DNA of 35,524 nucleotides from Planctomycetota bacterium (GCA_014238855.1 JABAAH010000002.1:71312-106835); one strand, 5' to 3'. Shown: positions 16,308-26,450, counted from the first letter of the stretch. Numbers and translations are program-made. Notes: generated by a model from the sequence alone, not told the origin.

Positions 16308-18227
16308 ATGGCAACAAAACAAGGTGAAAAAATAATTGGTATCGACCTCGGAACAACAAATTCAGTTGTTGCGGTCATGGAGGGTAAAGAGCCAAAGGTT
16401 ATCGCGAACAAAGAGGGCAATCGCCTGACTTCAAGTGTTGTGGCTTTTAATGACAAAGGCGAGACACTTGTTGGAGATATTGCACGGCGTCAAGCGGTGA
16501 CGAATCCTACTCGCACGATTTACTCGATTAAGCGTTTTATGGGCCGTCGTCATAACGAGGTTGCAAGCGAAGAGAAAATTGTCCCGTACGAAGTTGTTGG
16601 TGGTCCGGAAGACTACGTAAAGGTAAAAGTCGGCGACAAAGAATTCACACCACCTGAAATTTCAGCAACCATTTTACGATCACTTAAAGAATCAGCTGAA
16701 AGCTATCTCGGCCATAAAGTGAATAAAGCTGTGATCACGGTGCCAGCTTACTTCAATGATGCGCAGCGACAGGCAACAAAGGATGCAGGACAGATTTCCG
16801 GCCTCGAGGTGATGCGGATCATTAATGAGCCGACTGCAGCTGCACTGGCGTACGGCCTGGAAAGTAAAGCTCAGGAAAAAATTGCTGTCTTTGACCTTGG
16901 TGGTGGAACATTTGATGTCTCCGTACTCGAAGTGGCCGATGGGGTGTTTCGTGTTATCAGTACCAACGGTGACACACATCTTGGTGGTGATGATTTCGAC
17001 CAGACACTCATCAACCATGTTGCCGAACAGTTTCAGAAGGAGCAGGGCATTGATCTTCGAAAAGACACCATGGCGCTGCAGCGGCTTCAAGAAGCGTGTG
17101 AGAAAGCAAAAAAGGAGCTGAGCTCGGCACAAAGTAGTGATATTAATCTGCCGTTTATTACTGCGGACGCCTCTGGGCCAAAGCATCTCCAAATAACAAT
17201 TACTCGTGCACAGTTTGAAGAAATGTGCGATGGGCTTGTTGAAAGGTGCCGAGGGCCAGTTGTGCAGGCTCTAAAGGACGCAAAACTTGATCCCAAAGAG
17301 ATCGATGAAGTTGTTCTTGTCGGTGGCTCTACACGGATTCCAAAGGTTCAAGAACTCGTTAAAAATATTTTTGGGAAGGAGCCACACAAGGGTGTGAATC
17401 CAGATGAAGTTGTTGCGTTAGGTGCTGCGATTCAGGGTGGTGTCTTGGCCGGTGATGTCCAAGACGTCCTCTTGCTTGATGTGACGCCATTGAGCCTCGG
17501 GATTGAAACCGAAGGTGGTCTGTTTACGAAGTTGGTTGAGCGAAACACAACGGTTCCAACCGAACGCAAACAGGTCTTTAGTACAGCGGCCGACAACCAG
17601 ACGGCAGTGACCGTGAGTGTGTATCAAGGCGAGCGGTCAATGGCTAAGGACAACCGTCTGCTCGGTCAATTCAACCTTGAGGGGATTCCCTCAGCGCCAC
17701 GTGGGACGCCACAAGTCGAAGTGAAATTTGATATCGATGCAAACGGTATCCTTTCGGTGAACGCAAAAGACCTCGGTTCCAATAAGGAACAGTCGGTCAC
17801 TATCGAGCAATCGAGTGGGCTGAACGAAGAAGAAATCGAGAAGATGCGGAAAGATGCCGAGCTGAATGCTGAAGAAGACAAGCAGAAGCAGCGGTTGGCT
17901 GAAGTACGAAATCGTTCCGAAGCACTCTGTTTTCAGACAGAGAAGCTCATTAAGGAAAATGACGAAAAGCTTGCCGATACCGACAAGGCTCCTCTTGAAG
18001 CAGCAATTGCGAAAGCCCGCGAAGCAGCCAAGGGTGAAGATGCCGACGCCGTGCAGTCAGCACACGATGCACTTGAGCAGGCTTCGCATGCACTGTCGAA
18101 GGTGCTGTATGAGTCTCAGGCAGAAGGCGCCGGAGGTGATGCAGCGGGTGGCGAACCAGCTGGTGCAACTGCAGCCCCCGATGACACCATTGATGCTGAG
18201 TTCGAGGTCAAACAAGACGAAGACTAG
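16308..18227 (+). CDS. dnaK: Chaperone DnaK (Hsp70)
   Basis: DnaK is the ATP-dependent Hsp70 chaperone. The 639-aa protein has the standard layout. The nucleotide-binding domain (about 1-390) shows [13 protein letters not shown] (11-23), [42 protein letters not shown] and [11 protein letters not shown]. Then come the linker [19 protein letters not shown], a substrate-binding domain, and a lid ending in the conserved-type tail [10 protein letters not shown]. There is a strong AGGAGG Shine-Dalgarno. No grpE or dnaJ gene is adjacent in the window; clpB follows 119 bp downstream beyond a hairpin, making a disaggregation pair. Confidence 0.99.
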   Translation: MATKQGEKIIGIDLGTTNSVVAVMEGKEPKVIANKEGNRLTSSVVAFNDKGETLVGDIARRQAVTNPTRTIYSIKRFMGRRHNEVASEEKIVPYEVVGGPEDYVKVKVGDKEFTPPEISATILRSLKESAESYLGHKVNKAVITVPAYFNDAQRQATKDAGQISGLEVMRIINEPTAAALAYGLESKAQEKIAVFDLGGGTFDVSVLEVADGVFRVISTNGDTHLGGDDFDQTLINHVAEQFQKEQGIDLRKDTMALQRLQEACEKAKKELSSAQSSDINLPFITADASGPKHLQITITRAQFEEMCDGLVERCRGPVVQALKDAKLDPKEIDEVVLVGGSTRIPKVQELVKNIFGKEPHKGVNPDEVVALGAAIQGGVLAGDVQDVLLLDVTPLSLGIETEGGLFTKLVERNTTVPTERKQVFSTAADNQTAVTVSVYQGERSMAKDNRLLGQFNLEGIPSAPRGTPQVEVKFDIDANGILSVNAKDLGSNKEQSVTIEQSSGLNEEEIEKMRKDAELNAEEDKQKQRLAEVRNRSEALCFQTEKLIKENDEKLADTDKAPLEAAIAKAREAAKGEDADAVQSAHDALEQASHALSKVLYESQAEGAGGDAAGGEPAGATAAPDDTIDAEFEVKQDED

Positions 18228-18234
18228 ATTGTCC

Positions 18235-18266
18235 AGCCGAAGGCGTTCACTATAACGCCTTTGGCT
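18235..18266 (+). terminator. 13-bp hairpin between dnaK and clpB (terminator or attenuator without T-tract)
   Basis: AGCCGAAGGCGTT (18235-18247) pairs with AACGCCTTTGGCT (18254-18266) over 13 bp with a single G-U pair and a six-base loop. It starts 7 bp after the dnaK stop. There is no T-run after it, so it may be partial termination or an RNA-processing or stability element setting the dnaK:clpB ratio. Confidence 0.5.
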
Positions 18267-18346
18267 GTCATGCGTTGGGAGTCCAGTATGGAGGGGGAGG
18301 CAGGCAAACTGCTGCGCGGAAACGCAGATTGAAAGGAAATGGTCTG

Positions 18347-21004
18347 ATGGCATTTCGATTTGATAAATTCACAATCAAGGCTCAGGACTCGGTTCAACGT
18401 GCAGTGGATCTGGCTGCAGATCGCGGCAACCCCCAAGCAACGCCGGTGCATCTGTTGTTTGCGCTTGTTGCCGAGCAGGAAGGCATCGTGCGTCCTTTGT
18501 TGCAAAAGATTGGTGTTGAGCGAGGACACCTCGAACGCATCATCGAAGCAGAGCTTTCACATCTCCCAAAGGTTGCTGGTGGAGCGCAGCCGCAGCCCGA
18601 TCAGGAACTTATTAAGGTTTTTGAGATCGCAACGTCCGAGTCGGGCACGATGAAAGATGATTTCGTGTCAACGGATCATCTCCTTATTGCGCTCTCCAAA
18701 GCGCCATCGAAGGCGCAAAACGTGCTGAAACTCGCAGCTGTTACTGAAAAAGAGCTGCTGGCAGGGTTGCAGGCGGTACGCGGCAGTTCTCGCGTCACCG
18801 ATCAGAGTCCTGAGGAGAAGTTCCAGGCGCTTGACAAGTATGGCATTGATCTCGTGCAGCGGGCGAGCCAGGGCAAGTTGGATCCGGTCATTGGTCGTGA
18901 CGCGGAGATTCGTCGTGTCATTCAGGTGTTATCTCGTCGAACAAAGAACAACCCAGTTCTCATCGGTGAGCCTGGTGTTGGAAAGACAGCCATTGCTGAG
19001 GGCCTTGCTCTGCGTATTGTGCAGTCTGATGTGCCAGAGACATTACGAAATCGTCGGGTCATGGCACTCGACCTTGGCGCCCTTATTGCGGGGACCAAGT
19101 ATCGTGGCGAGTTTGAAGATCGTCTCAAAGCAATATTACGTGAGGTTGAGTCAGCTGCTGGTAGTGTCATTCTGTTTATCGATGAACTTCATACCGTGAT
19201 TGGTGCAGGTGCTGCAGAGGGTGGCTCTGATGCGGCAAATCTTCTGAAGCCAGCTCTCGCGCGTGGCGAATTACGATGTATTGGCGCAACTACTCTCGAT
19301 GAATTCCGAAAGCATATTGAAAAAGATGCGGCGCTTGAGCGTCGATTTCAGCCAGTGTTTGTTGGCGAACCTTCTGTTGAAGATACGATCGCAATACTTC
19401 GGGGCCTGAAGCCTCGGTATGAAGCGCATCATAAGGGCGTCAAGATCAAAGACTCGGCACTCGTTGCGGCTGCTGAGTTGTCCTACCGATATATTGCAGA
19501 TCGCTTTTTGCCAGATAAGGCAATTGATCTTATGGATGAGGCGACAAGTCGTATTGCAATGGAATTGCAGAGCGTTCCAAGTGAAATAGATGAAGTGCAA
19601 AGACGCCTTGTGCAGCTGGAACTTGCCGGACGACAGCTTGCTGAAGAGACAGAGTCGCATGCACAAGATCGGCTCGTTGAGATTGAAAGTGAGGCGGCTG
19701 ATCTTCGGCAAAAGCTGGCGAGTCTTCGTGAACAGTGGGAAGCGGAGAAGTCTGGCGTCGGGAGTGCTCAGGAACTTCGACAAAAGTTAGATGAGGCACA
19801 ACTGGCGTTTGACAAAGTCAATGTGCAGGTAAATGAGCGACAGTCCCTCGGTCAGTCAGTCAGCGAGGAGATGTATCAACAGCTTTACGAACTCGATGTT
19901 GCAAAAAAACAACTCGTATCACGGCTTGAGCAGGAAGAGGCCGAGAAAGATGCTGCTGAGAAAGATGCTAAGAAAGAAACAAAGCCTACGAAGCGTCTGC
20001 TCCGCCGGTCGGTAGGTCCTGAAGAAATTGCAGAAGTAGTTAGTTCATGGACCGGCATCCCGGTCACCCGACTCGTTGAAGCTGAGAAGGCAAAACTGCT
20101 TGTTCTGGAGGAACGCCTCCATCAGCGTGTTATCGGCCAAGAAGAAGCAGTGGAGGCTGTGAGTAATGCGGTTCGACGAAGTCGGTCGGGGTTACAAGAT
20201 CCAAACCGGCCCATCGGATCATTTATATTTCTCGGCCCCACGGGTGTCGGCAAAACAGAGCTCTGCAAGGCTCTGGCTGAGGTTCTGTTCGACGATGAAA
20301 ATGCTATGGTGCGCATTGACATGAGTGAATATATGGAGAAGCATACCGTCGCACGATTGATTGGCGCGCCTCCTGGCTATGTCGGTTATGAAGAAGGTGG
20401 ACGCCTCACCGAGGCGGTTCGTCGACGGCCCTACTCAGTCGTGCTGCTTGACGAGGTCGAGAAGGCCCATCGCGACGTGTTTAATGTATTGCTTCAGGTG
20501 CTCGATGACGGACGATTGACGGACAGTCTTGGCCATACTGTCGACTTTACCAATACGATCGTGGTGATGACGAGTAACGTTGGGAGTCAACTCATTCAAC
20601 AGATTACAAAAGAAAAGGGCAGCGAAGAAGAGATTCGTGAAGCGGTTCAGGAGTCCCTCGAAACACGGTTTCTACCAGAATTCTTGAATCGAATTGATGA
20701 AACAATTATTTTCCATCCACTCGATGAACGACACATTCACCGTATTGTTTCGTTGCAGTTAACACAGCTTGTGAAACAGGCTAAGAAAGCTGGAATCACA
20801 CTTGGGTACGGAGATGCTGTTGTCGATGAGATTGCTCGATTGGGGTATGACCAAGCGTATGGCGCGCGTCCGCTCAAGCGGGTAATACAGCAGCAGTTGC
20901 AAAATGCGTTGGCAAAAGAATTGCTTGGTGGTGCGTTTGTTGAGGGTGACCAAGTCACCATAGACTTCAACCAAGATGAGTTCGTGTTCACGAAGTCAAA
21001 GTAA
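18347..21004 (+). CDS. clpB: ATP-dependent disaggregase ClpB (Hsp100)
   Basis: ClpB threads aggregated protein through a hexameric pore and works with DnaK. The 885-aa product has a Clp-N domain (about 1-145), the AAA-1 domain with Walker A GEPGVGKT (207-214) and pore-loop [10 protein letters not shown], a coiled-coil middle domain (about 405-550), and AAA-2 with Walker A GPTGVGKT (630-637) and pore-loop GYVGYEEGG. The end of the middle domain has a Lys/Glu-rich stretch ([18 protein letters not shown]). The frame opens 24 codons earlier, but ATG 18347 gives the conserved start [11 protein letters not shown] and has AAAGGAAA upstream. It is probably cotranscribed with dnaK, subject to the hairpin between them. 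Confidence 0.98.
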   Translation: MAFRFDKFTIKAQDSVQRAVDLAADRGNPQATPVHLLFALVAEQEGIVRPLLQKIGVERGHLERIIEAELSHLPKVAGGAQPQPDQELIKVFEIATSESGTMKDDFVSTDHLLIALSKAPSKAQNVLKLAAVTEKELLAGLQAVRGSSRVTDQSPEEKFQALDKYGIDLVQRASQGKLDPVIGRDAEIRRVIQVLSRRTKNNPVLIGEPGVGKTAIAEGLALRIVQSDVPETLRNRRVMALDLGALIAGTKYRGEFEDRLKAILREVESAAGSVILFIDELHTVIGAGAAEGGSDAANLLKPALARGELRCIGATTLDEFRKHIEKDAALERRFQPVFVGEPSVEDTIAILRGLKPRYEAHHKGVKIKDSALVAAAELSYRYIADRFLPDKAIDLMDEATSRIAMELQSVPSEIDEVQRRLVQLELAGRQLAEETESHAQDRLVEIESEAADLRQKLASLREQWEAEKSGVGSAQELRQKLDEAQLAFDKVNVQVNERQSLGQSVSEEMYQQLYELDVAKKQLVSRLEQEEAEKDAAEKDAKKETKPTKRLLRRSVGPEEIAEVVSSWTGIPVTRLVEAEKAKLLVLEERLHQRVIGQEEAVEAVSNAVRRSRSGLQDPNRPIGSFIFLGPTGVGKTELCKALAEVLFDDENAMVRIDMSEYMEKHTVARLIGAPPGYVGYEEGGRLTEAVRRRPYSVVLLDEVEKAHRDVFNVLLQVLDDGRLTDSLGHTVDFTNTIVVMTSNVGSQLIQQITKEKGSEEEIREAVQESLETRFLPEFLNRIDETIIFHPLDERHIHRIVSLQLTQLVKQAKKAGITLGYGDAVVDEIARLGYDQAYGARPLKRVIQQQLQNALAKELLGGAFVEGDQVTIDFNQDEFVFTKSK

Positions 21005-21067
21005 TAGATGGCGTGTTTTGTGAAGTGGTTGAAACAGTCGATCCAAACGAAAGAGTTGTTGGTACGG

Positions 21068-21262
21068 CTATGCCTTGCCGTCTTCAATGCCGAGTTGCAC
21101 GATGAGGACTTCACACCCCGGAGTCAGTTTACGGAGTTTCTCCGCAATAACCTGTTTCTCACTGGTTGTTGCCTTGGTAAGTTTGCCCTGGAATTTTGTA
21201 ACTTTTTTGCGGCGTTGACGGCGACGCTTAATTTCTTTCATGCGGTTGCTGATGCCACCCAT
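21068..21262 (-). CDS. Small basic protein resembling the planctomycete DUF6800 family
   Basis: This 64-aa protein starts at an ATG with a good Shine-Dalgarno (AAAGGAGAG about 8 nt upstream). It has an arginine/lysine-rich helix (GGISNRMKEIKRRRQRRKK), an alanine/lysine-rich helix (TSEKQVIAEKLRKL) and the end TPGCEVLIVQLG. The pattern of a short MGx-RRKE-type start followed by a second helix ending in a Pro-Gly turn recalls the small planctomycete family I know as DUF6800; this is from memory and not verified. The charge suggests RNA or ribosome contact, which is only a guess. It is convergent with clpB, 63 bp apart, and its 5' end faces tRNA-Ser. Confidence 0.75.
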   Translation of the reverse strand: MGGISNRMKEIKRRRQRRKKVTKFQGKLTKATTSEKQVIAEKLRKLTPGCEVLIVQLGIEDGKA

Positions 21263-21382
21263 TACGAATCTCTCCTTTGTAGTTATCATTCGTTTGCATA
21301 CTGTAAAGTAGTAAAGTTCGGGCGTCAAAGGTAATCTCTGTGGCTCGGACGCAAAGCGATGTAGAATCTTTTTTATACACAG

Positions 21383-21427
21383 GTCGGAAGTCTGGCAGTC
21401 GGAAGTCTGGCAGTCGGGACTCCGGCA
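21383..21427. repeat. Three tandem 15-bp units upstream of tRNA-Ser
   Basis: GTCGGAAGTCTGGCA occurs at 21383-21397 and 21398-21412 without difference. A third copy (21413-21427) matches at 12 of 15 positions. The array ends 12 bp before the tRNA and lies in its probable promoter or leader. Confidence 0.92.
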
Positions 21428-21439
21428 GGCGTGTCACTC

Positions 21440-21526
21440 GGACGGGTGGCAGAGCGGTTGAATGCACCGGTCTTGAAAACCGGCAGACGTGAAAGCGTCT
21501 CGTGGGTTCAAATCCCACCCCGTCCG
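21440..21526 (+). tRNA. tRNA-Ser(UGA)
   Basis: The acceptor arms are GGACGGG (21440-21446) and CCCGTCC (21519-21525) with discriminator G at 21526. The D-loop segment GCAGAGCGGTTGAATGC fits a serine tRNA. The anticodon stem CCGGT/ACCGG encloses the loop CTTGAAA with anticodon TGA at 21474-21476, reading UCA. A long variable arm (AGACG..CGTCT) identifies a class II tRNA, and the T-arm GTGGG-TTCAAAT-CCCAC is intact. The 3' CCA is not encoded: the gene is followed by CCTT. Confidence 0.98.
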
Positions 21527-21537
21527 CCTTTTGAGGC

Positions 21538-21555
21538 AGTGTGAGTCACACTTTT
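21538..21555 (+). terminator. Candidate terminator after tRNA-Ser
   Basis: AGTGTG and CACACT form a 6-bp stem with a 3-base loop, followed by TTTT at 21552-21555. It lies 11 bp after the tRNA end. The stem and T-run are short, so termination may be weak. Confidence 0.5.
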
Positions 21556-21727
21556 GGTGAAATCATGTTTTTGGTCTCTTGCAGAAGACAAGATGTCACC
21601 AGTGTTTGCCACAGGGGCTCAATAAAACGTGAGGCGTTACTGAGCAAGCTAAACTGACGTGATAACTTTTTACGATCACGTCCAGTACATCTCATGATGT
21701 TAATAATGTGGCGGGGAATGAAATGGT

Positions 21728-23194
21728 ATGAATATTTTAGACCGCAAGACAATACCTCCATGTGTATTTGTTGCGATAGTTACTGCTTCGCTTTTCGGGA
21801 TTAACACCAGCCAAGCCGCTTCGGACGGTAATGGTCCGAACTTTCTCTTTGTGATTGCTGACGACTGTACATTTCGTGATATCGGGTGTTATGGCGGCCA
21901 GGCGATCACTCCTAATATTGACGGCTTGGCTCATCAAGGAATGCGTTTCACACAGTGTTTCCAAGCAGCGCCAATGTGTTCTCCGACACGACACACGATC
22001 TATACTGGCCTTTACCCAGTAAAGAGTGGCGCCTATCCAAATCACACGTTTGTGAAGAATGGTACCAAGAGCATTGTTCACTATCTAAAACCGCTTGGGT
22101 ATCGCATTCATCTAAGTGGGAAGACCCATGTTGCTCCCAAGGAGGCTTTCCCTTTCGAATACTCTGGGGAAAAAAATAATCCAGATTTCGAGGCCATTGA
22201 TGAACTCATGGCTGAATCAAAACGGGACAATTCACCATTTTGTCTTTTTGCATGTTCCAACGAGCCTCATTCTCCCTGGAACAAAGGAGACTCTTCGCAA
22301 TACGACTCATCCACGATCACGCTGCCACCTTACTTTGTGGATACACAAGAAACGCGTAATAACATGGTTGATTACCTGGCTGAGGTCACCTATTTCGACT
22401 GGCAAGTAGGCGAATTACTTACGTTGCTGGACAAACACGGCATGGCAGAAAATACGATGGTGGTCGTGGTCAGCGAGCAGGGTTCAAGTTTCCCGTTCGG
22501 TAAGTGGACTTGCTACGATACTGGCTTACAGAGCGCGTGCATCGTCAGATGGCCTAATAAGATCAAAGGAAAATCAGTAACAGATGCCTTGGTGGAGTAT
22601 GTAGATATTGCACCGACCTTTATCGATGCGGCCGGAGGAATGCCAGTAGATGCAATTGACGGCAAAAGTTTTGTACCAGTATTAACAGGTAAAAGTACAA
22701 CACATAAGGATTTTGTCTTTGGTGAAATGACAACTCGAGGAATAAATAAGGGGTCTCCTTATTTTGGCATTCGTTCTGTTCGGTCAGACAAATATAAGTA
22801 CATCATAAATTTTACCCCGCATGTCACGTTTCAGAACGCTTGTACGAATTCAAACATTTTTACATCGTGGCGTGAAAAGGCCTTAGCTGGTGATGCTACC
22901 GCTGCCCAAAAGGTTTATCGGTATGAAAATCGCCCCGCAGAGGAGTTCTATGCGATAGATGAAGATCCATATGAGTGGAACAATCTTGCAAATGATCCAC
23001 AATATGCCCAGTGTAAGGCTGAACTGAAAGAAGAATTATCTCGGTGGATGGAAGAATGCAATGACAGGGGGCAACAGACAGAACTCGAAGCCTTGGAACA
23101 CCAACGACGAGGTCGGAAGTCAAAAGACACTCGCCAAGGGAAAAATACGAGGAGTTCTTTAAAACGGGATAGACGAGCTAAGAGCAACAAGTAA
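21728..23194 (+). CDS. Secreted S1-family sulfatase with basic C-terminal tail
   Basis: This 488-aa protein is a formylglycine-dependent sulfatase exported by a signal peptide (hydrophobic VFVAIVTASLFGI, cleavage near SQAAS). The active-site motif is C84-S-P-T-R88, where the cysteine is converted to formylglycine, followed by HTIYTGLYP. The first metal-binding aspartates are in FVIADDCTFRD (near 45-46). The usual later D-H-G or D-N-G metal motif reads SEQGSSFPFGKWTCYDTG, a variant I believe is shared by one sulfatase subgroup. The last 35 or so residues are strongly basic (RRGRKSKDTRQGK, KRDRRAKSNK). The substrate is unknown. It is convergent with the tyrosinase gene, 37 bp apart. Confidence 0.95.
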   Translation: MNILDRKTIPPCVFVAIVTASLFGINTSQAASDGNGPNFLFVIADDCTFRDIGCYGGQAITPNIDGLAHQGMRFTQCFQAAPMCSPTRHTIYTGLYPVKSGAYPNHTFVKNGTKSIVHYLKPLGYRIHLSGKTHVAPKEAFPFEYSGEKNNPDFEAIDELMAESKRDNSPFCLFACSNEPHSPWNKGDSSQYDSSTITLPPYFVDTQETRNNMVDYLAEVTYFDWQVGELLTLLDKHGMAENTMVVVVSEQGSSFPFGKWTCYDTGLQSACIVRWPNKIKGKSVTDALVEYVDIAPTFIDAAGGMPVDAIDGKSFVPVLTGKSTTHKDFVFGEMTTRGINKGSPYFGIRSVRSDKYKYIINFTPHVTFQNACTNSNIFTSWREKALAGDATAAQKVYRYENRPAEEFYAIDEDPYEWNNLANDPQYAQCKAELKEELSRWMEECNDRGQQTELEALEHQRRGRKSKDTRQGKNTRSSLKRDRRAKSNK

Positions 23195-23231
23195 AACCAA
23201 AGCCAGCGTCATTTCTTCTTGCGTAGGTCAA

Positions 23232-26200
23232 TCAAATTGTCGCGAAGACAACATTTCTTGCTTCTGCAATAGTCGATGTTTGCAGCCAGCCGTCAAGAGA
23301 TCGGCCGTTATGGAGACCTTGATCTAAGTACTGTTTAATTGCTGCAAGTGGATCATCACGATATGTGGGAATGAGGTCCTGGTTCGTTGCGAGATAAACG
23401 CAAGCAAGATCAACCGATCGATCATAATACGTAGATGCATCTGGAGAATGTGTTTTGGCCCATGCATGAATGTTCGCAAGTGCGACAGGATTACTTATTA
23501 TTGCAGGATTGGTTTTAAGGTACGTCAGGGCATCAACGTTACCCCCTATATTTCCGACCGTAATGTTCTGGTGCAGAGATGAAGATATTTCTGAAAGCGT
23601 TGTATTACGGCTTGCAGTACTAGTAGGTGTCGCAGAGAGAACCATGATGCCAAGCTGTGAATCACCTCGAATGATATCGTGTTCGAAGGCAAATTGCTGA
23701 CTTACGGGGAATGAGATGTCAGCCGAGTAGTGCGTATTCATCGCCATTCCAGGCATGGATGTACTCGACATAGCGAGCGGATTGAAACGAGCAAGCTGAA
23801 GATTCCGCATCGCATTCGTAGAATCGTTATGGCTTAGCGGAGTGTCATTAAGATTCGTCAGGATGAAATTTTCATCAGGTCTAAAATTACCGTCACGGTT
23901 GCCCGTCCCAGCATTTACATCCCAGCTATTCCAGTAGGCTTGAATTTGGTCAGCGTTGTTGGCAAGGAAGGTCACGTCTCCAATGGCAATACCGATGTTC
24001 TCTGAGGCATTCATCGGTGTTTCAACAAGTATCTCAACTGCTACACGAATGTCTTCCTGATTTGTTTCTGTACTGTTTAACTCATTAACAAGACCTGCTG
24101 TGAGTGGAAGTTCAAGGTCAATTGATTGAAACGCCAGATCATGAATCGTGTTCTGATCGCCAGGAATAGAACCCCTTGCATCTGGATGAATAGTGTTCAG
24201 CGGTGGCGAAAAAATCGGGTTTTCTAACAAGGCAAGAACACTATTCGATGTCTTTGGAAGCGGCATGTAGTTGCTATCGAGTGGTTCTACAGAGTCATAA
24301 ACATAGTTCGGGTAATAGACCGCCTGAAGAACCTTATTTGAGGTGACGGTTTCTACTCCAGGTTCAAGATAGCTGGCATTATTCCATGTTGAATATGTTT
24401 GCAGATAAGGGTCTCCGTTGGCATCGGGTTCCCAGAAGGTGAAATTCCAGCCAGCAATATCAAGGACACTTTCTTGAAGATATGAAGAGGTCGGAAGCGT
24501 GTTGTACTCGGTCCATAATTTATCAACATATGCATGATGAAGATAAAAAATGGAATCACGACCAGCTGTCGGCACCCAACCCATGAGAGACGGTGCGATG
24601 TTCGAGGATTCACCAAAAAATGTGGTCAGATAATGCGAGTCACTGATGATACTCGTGATTGCAGTCGGATCGGTCACATACTTGTCTTGGATAAAGTTGT
24701 AGACGTTTTCGTAGTTACCTTGTTCGATCGCATTCGTCAAAACATCGCCTGCATCAGATGGAATGGTGTTGTTTTCCCAGAGCGTATCAACATCGTCGAT
24801 CCGTGCGAGATCCACCATGTCAATCCAGTTTGAGATTCTTGGCAGGGCGGTGTCTGACATTCCACCGATGACATCATGTGCCACTGCGTGAGGGGAGAGT
24901 TCAGCGAGGGAGTTAAATTGTGTGAATAGTGTTTGGGCCTGCTGCAGAGCAACACTCTGATTGAAATATTGAGAGACACTGACTCCTGGTTGTGAGTTTC
25001 CAGGTACCGGAACAATTCCGAGATCCCCTTCAGTCATGGGTGTTTGACTCAGTGGTATGCCAGCGTTGATGTCAGTTCCACGAATTTTCTCATAGAGTGC
25101 GTTTGGCTGCCCATCGAATACAGGCTCACGAAAGCCTTGGGGAAGGGCACTGGTTTCAGGAGTGCGGTAGTCCCAGTATGGGAGCGTCCATTTCTCTACA
25201 TCTGCGTTCGCAAGTTTTGTAGCAAATAAAGACGCGCTGTCGGCTTTTTCATTGATCAGCACTTGGCGGACTACTTTTTCAAAAGCAGCAATGTAAAGTC
25301 GATGCCATGCGATAAAGACAACACTAAAGTTTTGTGTAGGCGTTGCTGTGTTGGCGCCTTGGGCTTGGGCCCACAATTTGACCCAGTGATTGCAGTTGTT
25401 GAGAACAACTTCCCATGACGAAAATGCATCATCGGCTTCTTGTACAGTCATGAATCCCTTGTCAATCATTCCTTGCTTTAGAGTCGGCAGAGTTGACCAG
25501 AACGTGCCATGGATACCTGCTTGGACATCCCAACTGAATGGATGACTGGAAGGAAGACCCTTCATGACATCAACACCGATTCGGTAAAGATCGACAGCAG
25601 CGGCCCCCTCTGGTGTATCCGCGTTATGGCGAACAAAAGAGGAGTTCCCTGTCTCAAGAGAAGAGTCTTGGAAGTCTTGTACCAGATCTGAGAACGTGAG
25701 GAGCGACTGAGATGCACTTGAAGCATCTCCTTCAACATTTGAGTTTGCTGCCGATACGGTGAATGTGTAATCACCAGACTGAAGGTTCGTAAAATCAATT
25801 GTGGGGTTATTGGTTACAGTAATTTCTTTTAAAACACCGTTCTCTTTTGACACAATGTAATGCTCAGTCGCGACAGTAGAAGTGGTCTGTGACCATGAAA
25901 CAGTGAGTTCACCATCTGCAGTCGAATTGACCTCTACGTTCTGCACAGCACTCGGCAATAAAGCTGGATTTGGTGGTGTGTTCGAACTGCCGTCGTCCCA
26001 GCCCAAAATTGCAAACGAATTGCGTAGCTGGTTGTCTGTCGTTTGTGGTACCCAGCGTATCTGATCACCACTTTGGATCAAACGATTTTGTAGTAGCTGG
26101 ATAAGCTGGCTTGGATGACTTGTGGTTACTGGGGTCGATACATCCTGCCAACTCAAGGTAGCTTGATTCCATTTTTCAACTACTGATCCTTCTGCAACAC

Positions 26201-26450
26201 TCGTGATAACAAAACTATTCGTTTCTTGTCCGATAAGTTCTGATTTCGTAAAAATAATTGGATTCGGACCGAGTGAGTTGTCAATGCGAATCATTGCAGC
26301 CTGCTCAAGTCCCGGTCGAGTGAGTCCATGACTATCGAGTGCTAATCGTGGTTCAAGGATTTCTAGACGCAAATTCTTAAATGCTTGTCGGTTTTTTTTG
26401 ATGCACTTTTGATCAGAACAATTAAATAAATATTGATAAAAATTCATCAT
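23232..26450 (-). CDS. Large surface protein: LEPR motif, fibronectin-III-like domain, tyrosinase domain
   Basis: This 1072-aa protein starts with a basic segment and an LEPRLAL motif (32-38), the N-terminal signature of many planctomycete exported proteins. An FN3-like domain follows (about 165-250, AVQNVEVNSTADGELTVSWS to GDYTFTVSAANS). The type-3 copper (tyrosinase) domain spans about 300-650. CuA ligands are likely H314 (AGIHGTF), H355 (NNCNHWV) and H383 (AWHRLYIAAFE), and LPYWDYR follows. CuB ligands are likely H521 and H525 (HAVAHDVIGG) plus H638/H639 (IFYLHHAYVDKLW). The C-N-H at 353-355 mirrors the C-x-H of fungal tyrosinases, whose Cys forms a thioether with the second CuA His. The 420-residue C-terminal part is unassigned. 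It may oxidise phenols or cross-link tyrosine-rich material outside the cell. Confidence 0.9.
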   Translation of the reverse strand: MMNFYQYLFNCSDQKCIKKNRQAFKNLRLEILEPRLALDSHGLTRPGLEQAAMIRIDNSLGPNPIIFTKSELIGQETNSFVITSVAEGSVVEKWNQATLSWQDVSTPVTTSHPSQLIQLLQNRLIQSGDQIRWVPQTTDNQLRNSFAILGWDDGSSNTPPNPALLPSAVQNVEVNSTADGELTVSWSQTTSTVATEHYIVSKENGVLKEITVTNNPTIDFTNLQSGDYTFTVSAANSNVEGDASSASQSLLTFSDLVQDFQDSSLETGNSSFVRHNADTPEGAAAVDLYRIGVDVMKGLPSSHPFSWDVQAGIHGTFWSTLPTLKQGMIDKGFMTVQEADDAFSSWEVVLNNCNHWVKLWAQAQGANTATPTQNFSVVFIAWHRLYIAAFEKVVRQVLINEKADSASLFATKLANADVEKWTLPYWDYRTPETSALPQGFREPVFDGQPNALYEKIRGTDINAGIPLSQTPMTEGDLGIVPVPGNSQPGVSVSQYFNQSVALQQAQTLFTQFNSLAELSPHAVAHDVIGGMSDTALPRISNWIDMVDLARIDDVDTLWENNTIPSDAGDVLTNAIEQGNYENVYNFIQDKYVTDPTAITSIISDSHYLTTFFGESSNIAPSLMGWVPTAGRDSIFYLHHAYVDKLWTEYNTLPTSSYLQESVLDIAGWNFTFWEPDANGDPYLQTYSTWNNASYLEPGVETVTSNKVLQAVYYPNYVYDSVEPLDSNYMPLPKTSNSVLALLENPIFSPPLNTIHPDARGSIPGDQNTIHDLAFQSIDLELPLTAGLVNELNSTETNQEDIRVAVEILVETPMNASENIGIAIGDVTFLANNADQIQAYWNSWDVNAGTGNRDGNFRPDENFILTNLNDTPLSHNDSTNAMRNLQLARFNPLAMSSTSMPGMAMNTHYSADISFPVSQQFAFEHDIIRGDSQLGIMVLSATPTSTASRNTTLSEISSSLHQNITVGNIGGNVDALTYLKTNPAIISNPVALANIHAWAKTHSPDASTYYDRSVDLACVYLATNQDLIPTYRDDPLAAIKQYLDQGLHNGRSLDGWLQTSTIAEARNVVFATI

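Noticed and set aside
21527-21727. Integration site or mobile element beside tRNA-Ser
   Set aside because: No integrase, no repeat of the tRNA 3' end and no transposase-like frame is seen in the window.
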